Part shown: positions 46,652-55,726 of the stretch, in pieces
How positions within the stretch are numbered: position 1 is the stretch's first letter
Layout of the letters: each line of letters opens with the position of its first letter
From: Undibacterium pigrum
GTDB taxonomy: Bacteria > Pseudomonadota > Gammaproteobacteria > Burkholderiales > Burkholderiaceae_D
Length of the DNA: 64,000 nt
Assembly (NCBI RefSeq): GCF_003201815.1
Contig: NZ_QJKB01000002.1
Span: 62,001-126,000, forward strand
Direction of reading: 5' to 3'
The notes under the pieces: generated by a model
Databases searched by the model: none
The model's input: only the letters and a program-made list of their open reading frames with translations
What the model was told of the DNA's origin: nothing
Translations under genes and position numbers: made by a program

Positions 46652-47443
46652 CTATTTGAGAAAACCATCATAAGTCGTCTTGCATATCAGCGCCACAACC
46701 ACGCCAAGAAACATCTTACGAACAAACGAAGTGCCGTGTTTTATTGCCAAATGACTACCTAAAATAGAGCCGCCAACACCACAAACAGCCATCGTCAAAC
46801 CCAGCATCCAGAGCACGTGACCGCTATAACCAAACCAGATAAGTGCAGCAGTATTGCAGGCAACATTCAAAACCTTGGCTGCTGCGGAGGCCCGCAGGAA
46901 GTCATAACCAAAGATACGCACAAACAAAAACATGAAGAAGCTGCCTGTGCCGGGTCCAAAGAAACCATCATAAAACCCTATGCCTGCACCCACCAGCATT
47001 GCCATATAGGTTTCCTTGGAACCAGAGAACACTGGTTTATTGTCAGCGCCAAACTCTTTTTTCTTGAAGGTATAGATAGCCACAGCCACCAGGATAAAGG
47101 GTAAAGCCTTGCGCAAATAGGTGGGCGGGATATGTGTCACGAGAAAAGCCCCGGCAAAGGAGAAGGCAAATGCCATAAATGCAGCCGGTGCCACCATGCT
47201 CCAGCGCAGGCTGACTGTCTTCATATAGCGAGTCGCTGCGACTGTCGTGCCCCAAATACCGGCCATCTTATTGGTACCCAGCAAGGTGGCAGGAGCCGTC
47301 CCTGGCATGAAAGAGAACAGGGCGGGAACCTGTATCAAGCCACCGCCACCGACGATGGAATCAACAAAACCAGCAAAGAAGGCTGCCAGAGCTAAAAGAA
47401 AAATATCCATATTGAGCGCGTTTGATTTGTAATGGGAGGTCAT
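46652..47443 (-). CDS. TSUP-family (TauE/SafE) membrane transporter
   Basis: A 263-residue inner-membrane protein with about eight helices. The duplicated TSUP signature is visible as FFAGFVDSIVGGGGLIQVPA and GAGIGFYDGFFGPGTGSFFM. TLLGTNKMAGIWGTTVAATR is also diagnostic. Related proteins export or import sulfite, sulfonates or other organic anions. I use ATG 47443 (GAGG seven bases upstream); a longer frame to 47563 adds a non-conserved hydrophobic leader, and ATG 47410 is an alternative. A terminator between the two parS sites ends it. Confidence 0.85.
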   Translation of the reverse strand: MTSHYKSNALNMDIFLLALAAFFAGFVDSIVGGGGLIQVPALFSFMPGTAPATLLGTNKMAGIWGTTVAATRYMKTVSLRWSMVAPAAFMAFAFSFAGAFLVTHIPPTYLRKALPFILVAVAIYTFKKKEFGADNKPVFSGSKETYMAMLVGAGIGFYDGFFGPGTGSFFMFLFVRIFGYDFLRASAAAKVLNVACNTAALIWFGYSGHVLWMLGLTMAVCGVGGSILGSHLAIKHGTSFVRKMFLGVVVALICKTTYDGFLK

Positions 47444-47658
47444 CATGTTGCCTCGAGAAAACACCTTAAGCAGCAAACATGGCACAGATAACTTATACAG
47501 AAGCAAGCTATGGGCAACAAGGTACAGGCTATGCCATAACAGTTGCAGCACCAGTTGCAGCACTAAGTTGCCGGTTTGACTGGTAGCGGCAAATCAGACA
47601 AGATGCAAATCCGGTGTAATCAATCTGTCGCTATTTGTCTTTCACAAGGATAACCGCA

Positions 47659-48534
47659 ATGAAGATTTCCCTGTCTCTGATGTTTGCAGCATGTATCTTG
47701 TTCAGCACCAGCAGTAAGGCGCAAACTGAAACCGAGATCCCCTTATGGCAAAACGGCGCGCCCGGTCTGCAACATCAGCAGGCAGAGACAGCAGAAGACA
47801 GGCACGAAACTGGCCGCATGGACAGATACCTCAGCTACGTCAGCAAGCCTACCCTGACTATCTATCCGGCTCCAGCCGACAAGGCCACTGGCACTGCGGT
47901 GCTGGTCGTACCGGGCGGTGGCTTCCGTTATGTCTGTATAGACAAGGAAGGCATAGAAGCCGCGCACTGGCTGAATGCCCAGGGGATTACTGCAGCCGTC
48001 CTCAAATACCGCACCCTCGCACTGGATACCGAGCGCAATTGGAAAGCCATACAGCCCCTGACAGCAGATACCAGCCGCGCCATGCGGGTGCTGCGGCAAC
48101 ATGCAGCAGACTGGAAAATCGACAGCAAGAAGATAGGCGTACTCGGTTTTTCTGCTGGTGGCGTCATGGCCTTGCAACTGTTGATGGATCAGGATGAAGG
48201 CGACTCAGGCGCTGCGGACGCCACAGAAAAAATGGGCAACCGCGCAGACTTTATCGCCCTGGTATATACCGGTGTTCCCGGTGGAAAAATCCCAAAGGCA
48301 AGCAAGAACACTCCGCCCGTATTCATAGTCCATGCCTCGGACGATCCCAAAGCCCCATCGGTCGTCGCTGCTAAAATCTATCAGCAATTACTGGAAGCCG
48401 GTGCCCAGGCAGAACTGCATGCCTTCCGCCGTGGCGACCATGGTTTTGGCATGACACCCGCCAGCGGCAGCGTGCGCAGCTGGGCCAGCCTGTATGCAGA
48501 CTGGATGCGCGATTTGAAACTGCTGGACAAATAG
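47659..48534 (+). CDS. Exported alpha/beta hydrolase (BD-FAE/xylan-esterase-like)
   Basis: A 291-residue secreted hydrolase. A signal peptide reads ISLSLMFAACILFSTSSKAQ. The catalytic domain has an HGG-like oxyanion segment (VLVVPGGGFRYVC), the nucleophile in IGVLGFSAGGVMALQLL, Asp in VHASDDPKAPSV and His in FRRGDHGFGM. This fits esterases acting on acetylated or feruloylated sugars. ATG 47659 is preceded by AAGGA; a frame to 47635 is longer but less likely. It is divergent from the TSUP gene, and the palindromic element C follows. Confidence 0.85.
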   Translation: MKISLSLMFAACILFSTSSKAQTETEIPLWQNGAPGLQHQQAETAEDRHETGRMDRYLSYVSKPTLTIYPAPADKATGTAVLVVPGGGFRYVCIDKEGIEAAHWLNAQGITAAVLKYRTLALDTERNWKAIQPLTADTSRAMRVLRQHAADWKIDSKKIGVLGFSAGGVMALQLLMDQDEGDSGAADATEKMGNRADFIALVYTGVPGGKIPKASKNTPPVFIVHASDDPKAPSVVAAKIYQQLLEAGAQAELHAFRRGDHGFGMTPASGSVRSWASLYADWMRDLKLLDK

Positions 48535-48578
48535 AAAACACCAGCATGTGCTAAGGTAGATATCCCTACAACGAGCTA

Positions 48579-48721
48579 AGAACCTGTTTACGATCTGTAG
48601 CGAGCGTGCGTCAGCGGGGTGAAGAGCAGCGCAAAAAGCGGAATGTACTTAAGTACATGAGCATTTTGAGCAGCACATGAGCCCCGATCACGCTCGCGCA
48701 GTAAGATCGAAAACAGGTTCT
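48579..48721. repeat. Palindromic repeat element, copy C
   Basis: A 143-bp palindrome with outer arms AGAACCTGTTT and AAACAGGTTCT and second arms AGCGTG/CACGCT. The centre ATGTACTTAAGTACAT (48643-48658) is a perfect 16-bp palindrome. The GCGCAAAAAGCG and GAGCATTTTGAGCAGC flanks match copies A and B, while the central stem differs. It fills the gap between the esterase and the alcohol dehydrogenase. Confidence 0.75.
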
Positions 48722-48740
48722 AAATGAAAATGAGATAACG

Positions 48741-49898
48741 ATGAACGACTTTGAATTCAGAACCGTCCCCAGCCTGATCAGCCAAACCGGTGCAGCAACG
48801 CGCCTGGGCAAAATCATACGCCAGGAATTTCCAGCGATTAGCCATGTACTGCTGGTGACCGATGCCGGTTTCCTGCGTACCGGCCTGGTCCAGCCTGTCA
48901 TTGACAGCCTGGAAACGGAACAACTCAAAGTCAGTATTTTCTCCGATGTAATTGCCGACCCGCCAGAAGCCATCGTCTTGCAGGCAGTAGCCAATGCCCG
49001 TGACCTGCAAGTCGAACTGGTGGTTGGTCTGGGTGGCGGCAGCTCCATGGACGTGGCCAAACTCATCGCCATCCTGGCCGGAAGCGATCAAAGCCTGTCC
49101 ACCATGTATGGCATAGGCAATGTCAAAGGTAAGCGCCTGCCACTGATACAAATCCCGACCACGGCTGGTACGGGTTCTGAAGTCACGCCCATCTCCATCG
49201 TCACCACCGGTGCCACCACCAAGATGGGTGTGGTCGCGCCACAACTGTATGCAGACATCGCCATCCTCGATGCGCAACTGACGACAGGCTTGCCAGCCAA
49301 GGTCACTGCTGCCACTGGCATTGATGCCATGGTGCATGCGATAGAAGCCTACACGACCAAACATAAAAAGAATCCCCTGTCCGACATGCTGGCAGTGCAG
49401 GCATTGAAATTACTCTGGAACAACATCGACGAAGCCTGCACCAATGGTGGCAACCTGGCGGCAAGGCAGGCCATGTTGCTGGGTGCCATGCTGGCCGGCC
49501 AATCCTTTGCCAATGCGCCCTGCGCCGCTGTGCATGCGCTGGCCTATCCGGTAGGCGGCATCTTTCACGTGCCGCATGGTTTGTCGAACTCCCTGGTCTT
49601 GCCCCACGTACTGCGCTTCAATGCCAGTCATGCGGCTGAACTGTATGCCGAGCTGGCCGCCATCATCGCACCAGAAGCCACAGGCACGGCTGAGCAGCGT
49701 TGCCACGCCATGATCAAGGCAATGGAAGACCTGGCAGTAAGGGTAGGCATAGAAACCCGCCTGAGCCAGGTAGGCATCACCGAGCAAGACCTGGACCAGC
49801 TCGCCAGCGACGCCATGTTGCAAACTCGTCTGCTGGGGAATAATCCACGTGAAGTAACAAGGGAAGATGCACGGGCGATTTACGCCGCGGCTTTGTAA
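48741..49898 (+). CDS. Iron-containing alcohol dehydrogenase
   Basis: A 385-residue NAD(P)-dependent dehydrogenase of the group III family. NAD binding shows in VVGLGGGSSMDVAKLIAILA and IPTTAGTGSEVTPISIVTTG. Metal ligands are Asp and His in TAATGIDAMVHAIEAYTT and in FANAPCAAVHALAYPVGGIF with HVPHGLSNSLVLPHVLRFN. The substrate is uncertain. The 3' end and the hairpin after it are duplicated in decayed form at 52405-52692. Confidence 0.94.
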   Translation: MNDFEFRTVPSLISQTGAATRLGKIIRQEFPAISHVLLVTDAGFLRTGLVQPVIDSLETEQLKVSIFSDVIADPPEAIVLQAVANARDLQVELVVGLGGGSSMDVAKLIAILAGSDQSLSTMYGIGNVKGKRLPLIQIPTTAGTGSEVTPISIVTTGATTKMGVVAPQLYADIAILDAQLTTGLPAKVTAATGIDAMVHAIEAYTTKHKKNPLSDMLAVQALKLLWNNIDEACTNGGNLAARQAMLLGAMLAGQSFANAPCAAVHALAYPVGGIFHVPHGLSNSLVLPHVLRFNASHAAELYAELAAIIAPEATGTAEQRCHAMIKAMEDLAVRVGIETRLSQVGITEQDLDQLASDAMLQTRLLGNNPREVTREDARAIYAAAL

Positions 49899-49907
49899 AT
49901 ATAAAAA

Positions 49908-49942
49908 AGCAGAGGCGACGATGAACTAATCTCGCCTCTGCT
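49908..49942 (-). terminator. Rho-independent terminator of the 50-kb membrane gene
   Basis: The stem AGCAGAGGCGA/TCGCCTCTGCT is followed by TTTTTTAT on the minus strand, so it ends the gene at 49968-51290. On the plus strand, after the dehydrogenase, the T-run is missing, so it works poorly in that direction. An almost identical copy occurs at 52658-52692. Confidence 0.85.
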
Positions 49943-49967
49943 TCAGCACATCAGATAGGCAATTTTG

Positions 49968-51290
49968 TCAGCTTGCCTCATCAGGCCCAGTACCAATACG
50001 AAAACGCATATTCACCCACAGGCCTGTCAGCAATATGGTGAACGCAAGGACGATAACCACTATGCCTTTGCCCGTTTCCTTATATGGCAATAAAGCGCCT
50101 CCGTACCGATAAAGCATAAAGAGCGCCGCACAGGACAGCAGCGTAATAGCGAGGAGATTGCGGGTGCGGTAAATAATCATCGCCAGGCAGGTCACCAATA
50201 AAACACAGTTCCACGAATACCAGATCGGGAAATCTGGCAAGGCTGCGCCATCACCATTCCAGCCCTTCAGGTAAGTCGCGGCAAACATCATTAAACTCGC
50301 GCCGACAGCAAGATTTCCATTCAAGCGATATCCGGCCTGCAATGCCAAAATCAGGGATAACAAGAGCATTGCATACATCAGGATTGCGGGAGTGAGCAAG
50401 CAGCTTGCCAACATCAGAATAGCGAATTTCCAGATATCCCTCACCGACTCACGTGTTATCGTGCAAAGCAAAAAGTAAGCAGAAAACTGCCCTACCATCG
50501 CCGCCGCCCGCACATGTGGATCGGCGACAAAGAACAAGAAAGCCCAGATATGATAAAAGTAAAAACCGATCAGGATACGGAAAGCAGCCTTGATGCAGGT
50601 ATCAGCCAGCCTCGCCTGTTCTCCATTTTTTGACCATCCTGATTTCAACGCTGGCCGACGCAGCTCTAAAGCCAGCACCATCAGGCTACCCAGCCAGGCG
50701 GCAACATGCAAGACGATGGCAGTATTACTGTCAGCACTGGAAAGCAAGGCAATCAATACCGGGATGGAAGCAGCGGCCAGCAACACCGCCACGTAGTGGT
50801 AAGCCTTGAAATCCAGACGCATGGCAATGGCCATCATGCGTAACTTGAGAGCCAGCATCAACAGCCACAAGACATCAATCACAGCACCAAACCAGGACTG
50901 TAAAGCCAGGCCTTCAAGCCTGAAAGTGCAATCAAAAAGTAATACACATTCCAGCAGACACAACATGGCAGCCGGGCGAATAGCCCCTAGCCTGTGCGCC
51001 AGAAAGATGGCCGCCGCCAGCAAGCTGATTTCATACAATTGCAATACCAGTAAAAGCGCAACACTGGCCATAGGTCCCGATGACATAGTCACGGCCGACA
51101 GATTGCGATCGATCAGGAATATGCCATACAGCATACAAAAAGCACTGACAAAATACAGCGGGTTATATTCGACAAAGAAATACCTGAGCCAGGTCCCGGT
51201 GTCAGATTTTTCTTGTCCGCCCTGGCCTGGTATCAATCCAAAATGCCGGGCTGATTCGGGTAGATTTTCCATCACTGGCGAATTGTTCAT
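49968..51290 (-). CDS. Polytopic membrane protein of unknown function
   Basis: A 440-residue protein with many hydrophobic helices (for example YFVSAFCMLYGIFLI, VALLLVLQLYEISLLAAAIF, LLSLILALQAGY, IVVIVLAFTILLTGLWVNM). The N-terminus is soluble (MNNSPVMENLPESARHFGLI). I start at ATG 51290; the frame also opens at a TTG 12 bases earlier. No transporter or enzyme motif stands out. It is the last of three genes transcribed together: membrane protein, HTH regulator, this protein. Confidence 0.7.
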   Translation of the reverse strand: MNNSPVMENLPESARHFGLIPGQGGQEKSDTGTWLRYFFVEYNPLYFVSAFCMLYGIFLIDRNLSAVTMSSGPMASVALLLVLQLYEISLLAAAIFLAHRLGAIRPAAMLCLLECVLLFDCTFRLEGLALQSWFGAVIDVLWLLMLALKLRMMAIAMRLDFKAYHYVAVLLAAASIPVLIALLSSADSNTAIVLHVAAWLGSLMVLALELRRPALKSGWSKNGEQARLADTCIKAAFRILIGFYFYHIWAFLFFVADPHVRAAAMVGQFSAYFLLCTITRESVRDIWKFAILMLASCLLTPAILMYAMLLLSLILALQAGYRLNGNLAVGASLMMFAATYLKGWNGDGAALPDFPIWYSWNCVLLVTCLAMIIYRTRNLLAITLLSCAALFMLYRYGGALLPYKETGKGIVVIVLAFTILLTGLWVNMRFRIGTGPDEAS

Positions 51291-51326
51291 GATAACTTTC
51301 AATGGCTTACCTGCTTGTCACTCGTC

Positions 51327-51632
51327 TCAACGTACTTGTTTCAGCAATGCTTCTATCGTGTTCAGATAGGTTTGCAAATCTTGTCGTCCAGATGCCGTGC
51401 ACACATAAGTCGTCCTTGGTTTGCGATTAACAAACTCTTTATTGACGCTGATCAGTGCCGCCTCTTCCAGCTTACGTAAATGCGTAGAGAGGTTGCCCTT
51501 ACTAAGATCGAGTGCTTCAAGCAAGCTATTAAAATCGACTGGCCCGCCAGCAATGGATAAATGCACCATGATCATCAGACGCACGCGGTCAGCCAGCAAG
51601 GGATGCACATTTTGTAAATCATTAGCACTCAT
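51327..51632 (-). CDS. Winged-helix transcriptional regulator (HTH_27 type)
   Basis: A 101-residue DNA-binding protein. HPLLADRVRLMIMVHLSIAG begins the wing-helix domain, LLEALDLSKGNLSTHLRKLE is the recognition helix, and FVNRKPRTTYVCTASGRQDL is the wing. These are ArsR/MarR-like regulators that usually control their own operon. It sits between two membrane-protein genes (10 bp after one, 36 bp before the other), which suggests that it regulates them. Confidence 0.88.
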   Translation of the reverse strand: MSANDLQNVHPLLADRVRLMIMVHLSIAGGPVDFNSLLEALDLSKGNLSTHLRKLEEAALISVNKEFVNRKPRTTYVCTASGRQDLQTYLNTIEALLKQVR

Positions 51633-51641
51633 GGATGCCGC

Positions 51642-52331
51642 CTAGTGCACGGTCTGCACTTGATTGCGATAGCGCAAAACCAGCCTGCCTGCGGACAAAC
51701 CAGCCACTGCGCTAAAAGTCAGCAAGGGTAGCAACAATGATCCTGAACCCACATAAAATTGATAAGCAGCCAGGCTCAGGCAAAGCACACCCAGTGCCGC
51801 AGCAACCTTTGAGGGCAGCGTAAACAGGCGCGCCTGAAACAAGTAATCAGCAGTAAAAGCCAGCAAAACCGGTGCTATCCACAGCGCCTTGTCAGCCAGC
51901 AGCAGCAAAGCCAGACAAATGAACTTCATCAGCAAATCCGACACCAGTGACAACTGGTACATATACAGAAAATTGCGCCGGATATAGGCCCCGGGTTCTT
52001 CGCCATTATGTCTGGCAGCCCGCCAGACGACAAAATACAAAACCAGCACGAGGCCAACAATAATGAATGCCATCAAGCCTATGCCGAAAAACTTCAACTC
52101 CAGATTTTGATGACCACTACCAAGTGTCTCTGTCATCGCACCACTGGTAAATAACTCAAGCAGGCCAAGGGCAAGCACGATGAAAAACACACCTAGCTGT
52201 ACGAGCAAATTGGCATCCAGCGTGATGCCGGACAATTTCGCATCCGGGTTACCGGCATCAGTCTGACTTATCACCTGCCGTATCAAGGCAATACTATTGA
52301 TTGCCTGTTGAATATCATCATCTTTACTCAT
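51642..52331 (-). CDS. Six-helix membrane protein of unknown function
   Basis: A 229-residue protein. A soluble N-terminus (KDDDIQQAINSIALIRQVIS, probably helical) is followed by hydrophobic segments LLVQLGVFFIVLALGLLELF, FFGIGLMAFIIVGLVLVLYF, LLMKFICLALLLLADKALWI, APVLLAFTADYLFQ and others. No family is recognised. First gene of the operon with the HTH regulator. Confidence 0.7.
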   Translation of the reverse strand: MSKDDDIQQAINSIALIRQVISQTDAGNPDAKLSGITLDANLLVQLGVFFIVLALGLLELFTSGAMTETLGSGHQNLELKFFGIGLMAFIIVGLVLVLYFVVWRAARHNGEEPGAYIRRNFLYMYQLSLVSDLLMKFICLALLLLADKALWIAPVLLAFTADYLFQARLFTLPSKVAAALGVLCLSLAAYQFYVGSGSLLLPLLTFSAVAGLSAGRLVLRYRNQVQTVH

Positions 52332-52404
52332 GTCGCGCCTTTATCGAAAACTAGTTTGCAATACAAACCAAATGATAGACGATTGAGAAAATAAGTCAAG
52401 AACA

Positions 52405-52650
52405 GCACTTCCAGCGCTTCCTTCTCTTGCATGGCTCACGAATTTCCAGCTCTTGCCGGACGTACAGCGCTCCAATTTCATTGAACTGATAGCAGACCCG
52501 GCTGAGTATCGCTGCCACGCCATGATCAAGGCCAGGGTAGACCTAGACCAGCTCGCCAGCGACGCCATGTTGCAAACGCTCCTGTTGGGGAATAATCCAC
52601 ATGAAGTAACAAGGGAAGATGCGCGGGCAATTTACGCCGCGGCTTTGTAA
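52405..52650 (+). pseudogene. Decayed duplicate of the iron alcohol dehydrogenase 3' end
   Basis: The segment aligns to 49575-49898. CACGCCATGATCAAGGC, GACCAGCTCGCCAGCGACGC and AAGTAACAAGGGAAGATGC are shared, and the frame ends LGNNPHEVTREDARAIYAAA like the intact gene. About 70 bp present in the original between CATGATCAAGGC and ACCTGGACCAGC are missing. The first 100 bp are only loosely similar. There is no start or active site, so it is not functional as a protein. The duplicated part continues through the terminator hairpin. Confidence 0.85.
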
Positions 52651-52657
52651 ATAAAAA

Positions 52658-52692
52658 AGCAGAGGCGACGATGAGCTAATCTCGCCTCTGCT
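52658..52692 (-). terminator. Duplicated rho-independent terminator
   Basis: This has the same stem and A-run as 49908-49942, with one loop change. On the minus strand it follows the stop of the 52741-53445 gene and carries a T-run, so it likely ends that transcript. Confidence 0.8.
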
Positions 52693-52740
52693 TCAGCAGA
52701 TCAGGCAGGCAGTTTTCTTTATATACGCTGCCTGACGGTT

Positions 52741-53445
52741 TCAGACTGCACCTGGAACCTTGATCACTTCCCGGTCAGACAACAGCTTCATCTCTACAAC
52801 AGAAATCCGCGCCTGCCGGATTTCCGCAGACTTTTGGTACAGGACAGAAAGATGGTCAGCATCTTCCATACGATACGACAACACGCTGCCCACCTCTTCG
52901 AGCAGCACGGTAAGACCAGTGCCGTCGACTTTGCTCAAACCGATGTTTGATAGCGTCGTTCTGGAATTGCCCTGCCTGGTCTGGGCAGCTTCAGTGACAA
53001 ACTCGATATACAAGGCACGAGTCACGCAATTTTTATCTGCCTTGCATGTATCCGTACCCTGCTCGCTTAATTGTGTCACATCCAGAATACGGTTCTTATG
53101 CTCCTTGAATAACCATCGTGCCTGCTTATCCTTGCCGCTAAGGAAAAGGAGATTCCTGGCGCCCTCTCCCGAACCATAATGGCCCGATGAAAACTTGCCA
53201 GATTTTTCCTGCGCCAGTAAACGGCCCATCTGCACATCCGTACCAGGAATATCTTCCAGCGATCCCAGGCTAAGCATCACCGACTGCGCACTGCCAGCAT
53301 CAGCTGCAGGCACCTCAACTGCACCACGACGTTGCCAGGCATTGTTATTCACATTCATCCAGATCAGGGACACCAGACCCACCAGTAAAATCAGCAATAG
53401 CAAGACACTATTGATACGGCTCACAACGAAAAATAGTTTTTCCAT
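52741..53445 (-). CDS. Membrane-anchored hypothetical protein
   Basis: A 234-residue protein with one N-terminal helix (INSVLLLLILLVGLVSLIWM) and a soluble, probably periplasmic remainder. That part contains SLEDIPGTDVQMGRLLAQEK, GEGARNLLFLSGKDKQARWL and ALYIEFVTEAAQTRQGNSRT. The mix of strands suggests a beta-rich domain. I know no family. The AT-rich stretch 53446-53588 upstream should contain its promoter. Confidence 0.6.
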   Translation of the reverse strand: MEKLFFVVSRINSVLLLLILLVGLVSLIWMNVNNNAWQRRGAVEVPAADAGSAQSVMLSLGSLEDIPGTDVQMGRLLAQEKSGKFSSGHYGSGEGARNLLFLSGKDKQARWLFKEHKNRILDVTQLSEQGTDTCKADKNCVTRALYIEFVTEAAQTRQGNSRTTLSNIGLSKVDGTGLTVLLEEVGSVLSYRMEDADHLSVLYQKSAEIRQARISVVEMKLLSDREVIKVPGAV

Positions 53446-53588
53446 TTTTTCAAGGCAAATAAGTTAAACAAATAATTTTTCACAACATGCTCACCACATA
53501 ATGAATGTGTACCAGGTTTTATTCATCTGACTAAATTTTTTCAAACTCTTACATCAGACACATGCTATTGATGTGCCTTGAAAACAAA

Positions 53589-53616
53589 AAAGCCCCGTAA
53601 GTTTTTACGGGGCTTT
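53589..53616 (-). terminator. Rho-independent terminator of the liv-type operon
   Basis: The stem AAAGCCCCGTAA/TTACGGGGCTTT with a four-base loop is followed by TTTTTTGTTTT on the minus strand, 23 bp past the livM stop. Confidence 0.92.
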
Positions 53617-53639
53617 GATGGGCAGCAATGCTGAGAAAT

Positions 53640-54620
53640 CTAACCAGCCTTTGCTTTGCCAGTGCGTTCTACATAAGCCATCAATTCCCCCACAATCCCG
53701 CGCCTGAAAGCCAGTACGCAGACGATGAAGATCAGGCCAGTAACGATGGTGACTGAATCACCTATGGTGCGGAACCATTCTATCGTTGTGATGTTTGCCA
53801 GCAGGTTGCCGAGGTCGCCCAGTTTGTTTTCCAGCGCGATGATGATGATGGCACCAACTATAGGGCCCACCAGCGTGCCCAGACCGCCCACCAGGGTCAT
53901 CAGGACTACCAGACCAGACATGGACCAGTGTACGTCAGTCAGCGTCTCAAAACCCAGTACCAGGGTTTTGGTGGCACCTGCCAGACCGGCCAGTGCAGCT
54001 GACAGCACGAAGGCCATGAGCTTGTAGCGGTCTACGTCATAACCCAGCGAGATCGCGCGTGGTTCGTTTTCCTTGACGGCTTTCAAGACCTGGCCAAACG
54101 GCGAATGCACCGTACGCATGACGATGGCAAAGCCGGCAATGGCAATTGCCAGCACAAAGTAATACAGCGTCAGGTCAGAACTCAGATCCACCGCGCCCAA
54201 CAGTTTGCCGCGTGGCACACCTTGCAAACCATCTTCACCACCAGTGAACTTTGCTTGCAGGAAAACGAAGTACAACATCTGCGCCAGCGCCAGCGTGATC
54301 ATGGTGAAGTATATGCCCTGGCGGCGTATCGCCAGTGCGCCCATCACCAGGCCTATCAAGGCTGCTGCCCCTACTCCCAGCAAGATGCCCAGCTCGGTAG
54401 GCAAACCGGCATCACGCAAGGCCCAGCCAGCGATATAACCGGCAGCACCAAAGAAGGCAGCATGGCCAAAGGACAGCAAGCCGGTGAAACCGATGAGCAA
54501 ATTAAAGGCACAGGCAAACAGGGCGAAGCACAAGAGCTTCATCAGGAACACCGGATAGACAATAAACGGTGCCGCCAGTAACAGGGCAAAAGCAATGCCG
54601 TAACTGATTTTCTTATTCAT
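53640..54620 (-). CDS. livM: Branched-chain amino acid-type ABC permease, LivM family
   Basis: A 326-residue membrane permease. LIGFTGLLSFGHAAFFGAAG and YVVDRYKLMAFVLSAALAGL-type blocks (here DVDRYKLMAFVLSAALAGLA) are LivM signatures. IRRQGIYFTMITLALAQMLY and GRIVGEL-like C-terminal sequence (FRRGIVGELMAYVERTG) agree. It pairs with LivH, 11 bp upstream, and is the final gene of the importer operon. Confidence 0.94.
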   Translation of the reverse strand: MNKKISYGIAFALLLAAPFIVYPVFLMKLLCFALFACAFNLLIGFTGLLSFGHAAFFGAAGYIAGWALRDAGLPTELGILLGVGAAALIGLVMGALAIRRQGIYFTMITLALAQMLYFVFLQAKFTGGEDGLQGVPRGKLLGAVDLSSDLTLYYFVLAIAIAGFAIVMRTVHSPFGQVLKAVKENEPRAISLGYDVDRYKLMAFVLSAALAGLAGATKTLVLGFETLTDVHWSMSGLVVLMTLVGGLGTLVGPIVGAIIIIALENKLGDLGNLLANITTIEWFRTIGDSVTIVTGLIFIVCVLAFRRGIVGELMAYVERTGKAKAG

Positions 54621-54631
54621 GGTGGCTCCGT

Positions 54632-55516
54632 TTATTTTTCTTTACCGAACAAACCGGCAGGGCGGATCATCAGGACTATCGCCATGACAATGAACACGAC
54701 CGTCGCCGACAGCTCAGGATAAAACACCCGCGTCAGACCCTCGATAATACCCAGGCCCAGACCTGTCAGTATCGACCCCAGGATAGAGCCCATGCCACCA
54801 ATCACCACCACTGCAAACACCGTGATAATCAGGTTGGAGCCCATCAGCGGCGACACCTGTATGACGGGTGCTGCCAGCACACCGGCAAAGGCCGCCAGTG
54901 CCACACCAAAGCCATAAGTCAGCGTCACCATCAGCGGCACATTGACACCAAAGGCTTCGACCAGTTTGGGGTTTTCAGTACCGGCACGCAGATAGGCACC
55001 CAGCTTGGTTTTTTCGATGACGAACCAGGTGGCAAAGCACACCACCAGTGAAGCGACAACCACCCATGCACGGTAATTAGGTAGAATCATGAAGCCAAGA
55101 TTGGTCGCCCCTGTCAGCGCTTCCGGCACCTGATACGGCTGGCCAGATACGCCATAAACCGAGCGGAACACACCTTCCAGCATCAGCGTAATACCAAAGG
55201 TCAGCAACAAGCCATACAGGTGATCAAGCTTGTACAGCCAGCGCAGCATGGTCTTTTCTATGATGATGCCAAACAGCCCCACCAGCAAAGGCGCAGCAAG
55301 CAGCATGACCCAGTAATTGATCCCAAAATAATTCATGCCCATCCATGCGAGGAAGGCACCCATCATATACAGGGCACCATGGGCAAAGTTAATCACATTC
55401 AGCAAGCCAAAAATCACAGCCAGCCCGAGAGACAGCATCGCGTAAAACGAGCCGTTGACCAAGCCCAGCAAAAGCTGGCTCAGCATCGCTTGCAGCGGAA
55501 TACCAAATATTTCCAT
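54632..55516 (-). CDS. livH: Branched-chain amino acid-type ABC permease, LivH family
   Basis: A 294-residue permease with about eight helices. LLGLVNGSFYAMLSLGLAVI, FGLLNVINFAHGALYMMGAF and the C-terminal GLGLGIIEGLTRVFYPELSA with PAGLFGKEK are typical LivH features. Together with LivM it forms the membrane channel for the substrate captured by the binding protein 312 bp upstream. A hairpin and a palindromic repeat lie in that gap and may set different transcript levels. Confidence 0.94.
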   Translation of the reverse strand: MEIFGIPLQAMLSQLLLGLVNGSFYAMLSLGLAVIFGLLNVINFAHGALYMMGAFLAWMGMNYFGINYWVMLLAAPLLVGLFGIIIEKTMLRWLYKLDHLYGLLLTFGITLMLEGVFRSVYGVSGQPYQVPEALTGATNLGFMILPNYRAWVVVASLVVCFATWFVIEKTKLGAYLRAGTENPKLVEAFGVNVPLMVTLTYGFGVALAAFAGVLAAPVIQVSPLMGSNLIITVFAVVVIGGMGSILGSILTGLGLGIIEGLTRVFYPELSATVVFIVMAIVLMIRPAGLFGKEK

Positions 55517-55559
55517 GGCACGCTAAATAAAAATGGATGGAAAGGTGAAGACCTCTCAA

Positions 55560-55583
55560 CACAGAGGCACGGAGACACAGAGA
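55560..55583. repeat. Three tandem 8-bp units (CACAGAGG type)
   Basis: CACAGAGG CACGGAGA CACAGAGA, three near-identical octamers. The motif resembles the short purine-rich dispersed repeats seen in many environmental bacteria. Confidence 0.5.
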
Positions 55584-55675
55584 AAATCAAGAGAAAAGCC
55601 GCTATTTCCTGGCTGATCAGTAAGCAATTTTCTCGTGAAAGCCCCTGAACTGAACGGCATTCATTTTTTCAAACA

Positions 55676-55705
55676 GGAAGGTCGCGACAAAGTCCGCGAC
55701 CTTCC
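55676..55705. other. Strong hairpin between the binding-protein and livH genes
   Basis: An 11-bp stem GGAAGGTCGCG/CGCGACCTTCC with an eight-base loop. No good T-run follows on the minus strand, so it may be an attenuator or an mRNA-stabilising structure after the binding-protein gene. Confidence 0.55.
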
Positions 55706-55726
55706 CCGTAAAACAACGGCAATGCT

